Assembly: GCA_030066455.1 (NCBI GenBank) | Contig: JASJBQ010000284.1 | Location: 1-6,170 of the forward strand | DNA: 6,170 nt | Reading direction: 5' to 3' | Source: Desulfobacterales bacterium | GTDB taxonomy: Bacteria; Desulfobacterota; Desulfobacteria; Desulfobacterales; UBA5852 | The notes under the pieces: model-generated | Databases searched by the model: none | Told to the model about the DNA's origin: nothing | The model's input: the letters and a program-made list of their open reading frames with translations, nothing else | Part shown: piece after piece, positions 5,542-6,170 of the stretch | Layout of the letters: every line of letters begins with the position of its first letter | How positions within the stretch are numbered: the stretch's first letter is position 1 | Position numbers and translations under genes: made by a program

Positions 5542-6170
5542 ATGCCCAATCTCAATATCAAAAACCTTGTCTCGGGTGGGGTGATCGTCAATTACCACTG
5601 CGTTTCGTGCTGCGGCCACTGCCTTTACAATTGCGGCCCGCATCGCGACAAGGCGTATTTAACTGCTGAGCGGGCCGAAGCGATTTTCGGACGAATCGCT
5701 GCCCTGGGTTGCCGGTCGGTGCACATCGGCGGCGGCGAGCCCCTGCTCGACCCTGCCGGGCTGGCCGCGGTCCTGGATGCGGCCCGCAAAACCGGCATGG
5801 GCATCGACTACGTGGAGACCAATTCGGCCTGGTACATGGACCGCGACCGGGCCGTGGCTATCCTGTCGGACCTTCGCACCGAGGGCCTTCGGACCTTGCT
5901 GGTATCGATCAGCCCCTTCCACAACGCCCATATCCCCTTGGCCCGCGTGCGCGGCGTGATCGACGCCTGCCGCGAAACCGGTATCCAGGTATTTCCCTGG
6001 GTCAATGCCTTCGTGCGCGACCTGGACCGCCTGGGGGCCAACGCGACCCATGAAATGGCCGCGTTCGAGGCGGCCTTCGGCCGGGACTATCTGGCCCGCA
6101 TCCCGGACCGTTATTGGATCCACCTGGGCGGGCGGGCCCTGGAAACCTTCCGCACCGTTATCCCGGGGCA
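5542..6170 (+). CDS. Radical SAM enzyme, N-terminal part (3'-partial)
   Basis: The frame runs open from the ATG at 5542 to the window end, giving 209 codons with no stop. An in-frame stop at 5515-5517 and no other start codon between fix the start, although no good Shine-Dalgarno site precedes it. The [4Fe-4S] motif is CVSCCGHC: Cys20, Cys24 and Cys27 fit CxxxCxxC, with extra Cys23 and Cys31 in the following LYNCGPH. GGGEP at 63-67 is the SAM-binding GGEP motif after the second strand. VETNSAWY (91-98) and VSISPFHN (121-128) are later barrel strands. The core fold is therefore that of a radical SAM enzyme, which cleaves S-adenosylmethionine to the 5'-deoxyadenosyl radical. The specific reaction is not recognisable and the C-terminus, where SPASM or other domains could lie, is missing. 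It is divergent from the MBL-fold gene and shares the palindrome spacer with it. Confidence 0.9.
   Translation, partial: MPNLNIKNLVSGGVIVNYHCVSCCGHCLYNCGPHRDKAYLTAERAEAIFGRIAALGCRSVHIGGGEPLLDPAGLAAVLDAARKTGMGIDYVETNSAWYMDRDRAVAILSDLRTEGLRTLLVSISPFHNAHIPLARVRGVIDACRETGIQVFPWVNAFVRDLDRLGANATHEMAAFEAAFGRDYLARIPDRYWIHLGGRALETFRTVIPG

Noticed and set aside
5335..5643. 102-codon minus-strand frame with IGIGIAIGIED and DTDTD runs
   Set aside because: The repetitive peptide comes from reading the GATACC repeat arms, and it overlaps the start of the radical SAM gene.
5659..6123. 154-codon minus-strand frame near the right edge
   Set aside because: It is opposite the radical SAM gene, whose motifs make the plus strand the coding one.

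Overview
The window is GC-rich, densely coding bacterial DNA with no rRNA, tRNA, CRISPR array or transposase gene. The protein types point to a deltaproteobacterial, probably Desulfobacterales-like, anaerobe: a PAS-rich hybrid histidine kinase, a cysteine desulfurase with a selenocysteine-lyase-like active-site loop, a small unnamed coiled-coil protein and a Cys-rich radical SAM enzyme. The two kinds of intergenic palindrome fit that guess. The assignment rests on family resemblance recalled without a search and is only moderately secure.

Layout. (1) Positions 1-1769, plus strand: a 5'-truncated hybrid sensor kinase (PAS-PAS-HisKA-HATPase-receiver). (2) Positions 1814-2953, minus strand: a PLP-dependent cysteine desulfurase, convergent with the kinase. 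(3) Positions 2954-3322: a 369-bp gene-free spacer holding a degenerate hexamer palindrome and a 124-bp MITE-like palindromic element. (4) Positions 3323-3880, minus strand: an exported single-domain rhodanese whose stop codon touches the end of that element. (5) Positions 3881-4138: a divergent promoter region. (6) Positions 4139-4669, plus strand: a conserved-looking helical protein of unknown function. (7) Positions 4676-5344, minus strand: a glyoxalase-II-like metallo-beta-lactamase-fold hydrolase, convergent with gene 6 and only 6 bp away. (8) Positions 5345-5541: a divergent spacer with a perfect 23-bp inverted repeat built of TCGGTA hexamers. (9) Positions 5542-6170, plus strand: the N-terminal part of a radical SAM enzyme that runs off the window.

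How the genes may work together. The rhodanese and the cysteine desulfurase lie in the same direction and both handle sulfane sulfur, so a sulfur-transfer link is possible. However, one is predicted to be periplasmic and the other cytoplasmic, and the repeats separate them. The remaining genes alternate in strand and look like independent housekeeping or regulatory units. I see no convincing new multi-gene system. The most unusual content is non-coding: the MITE-like element with 18-bp perfect terminal repeats next to a stop codon, and two copies of a hexamer-built palindrome with matched arm changes.
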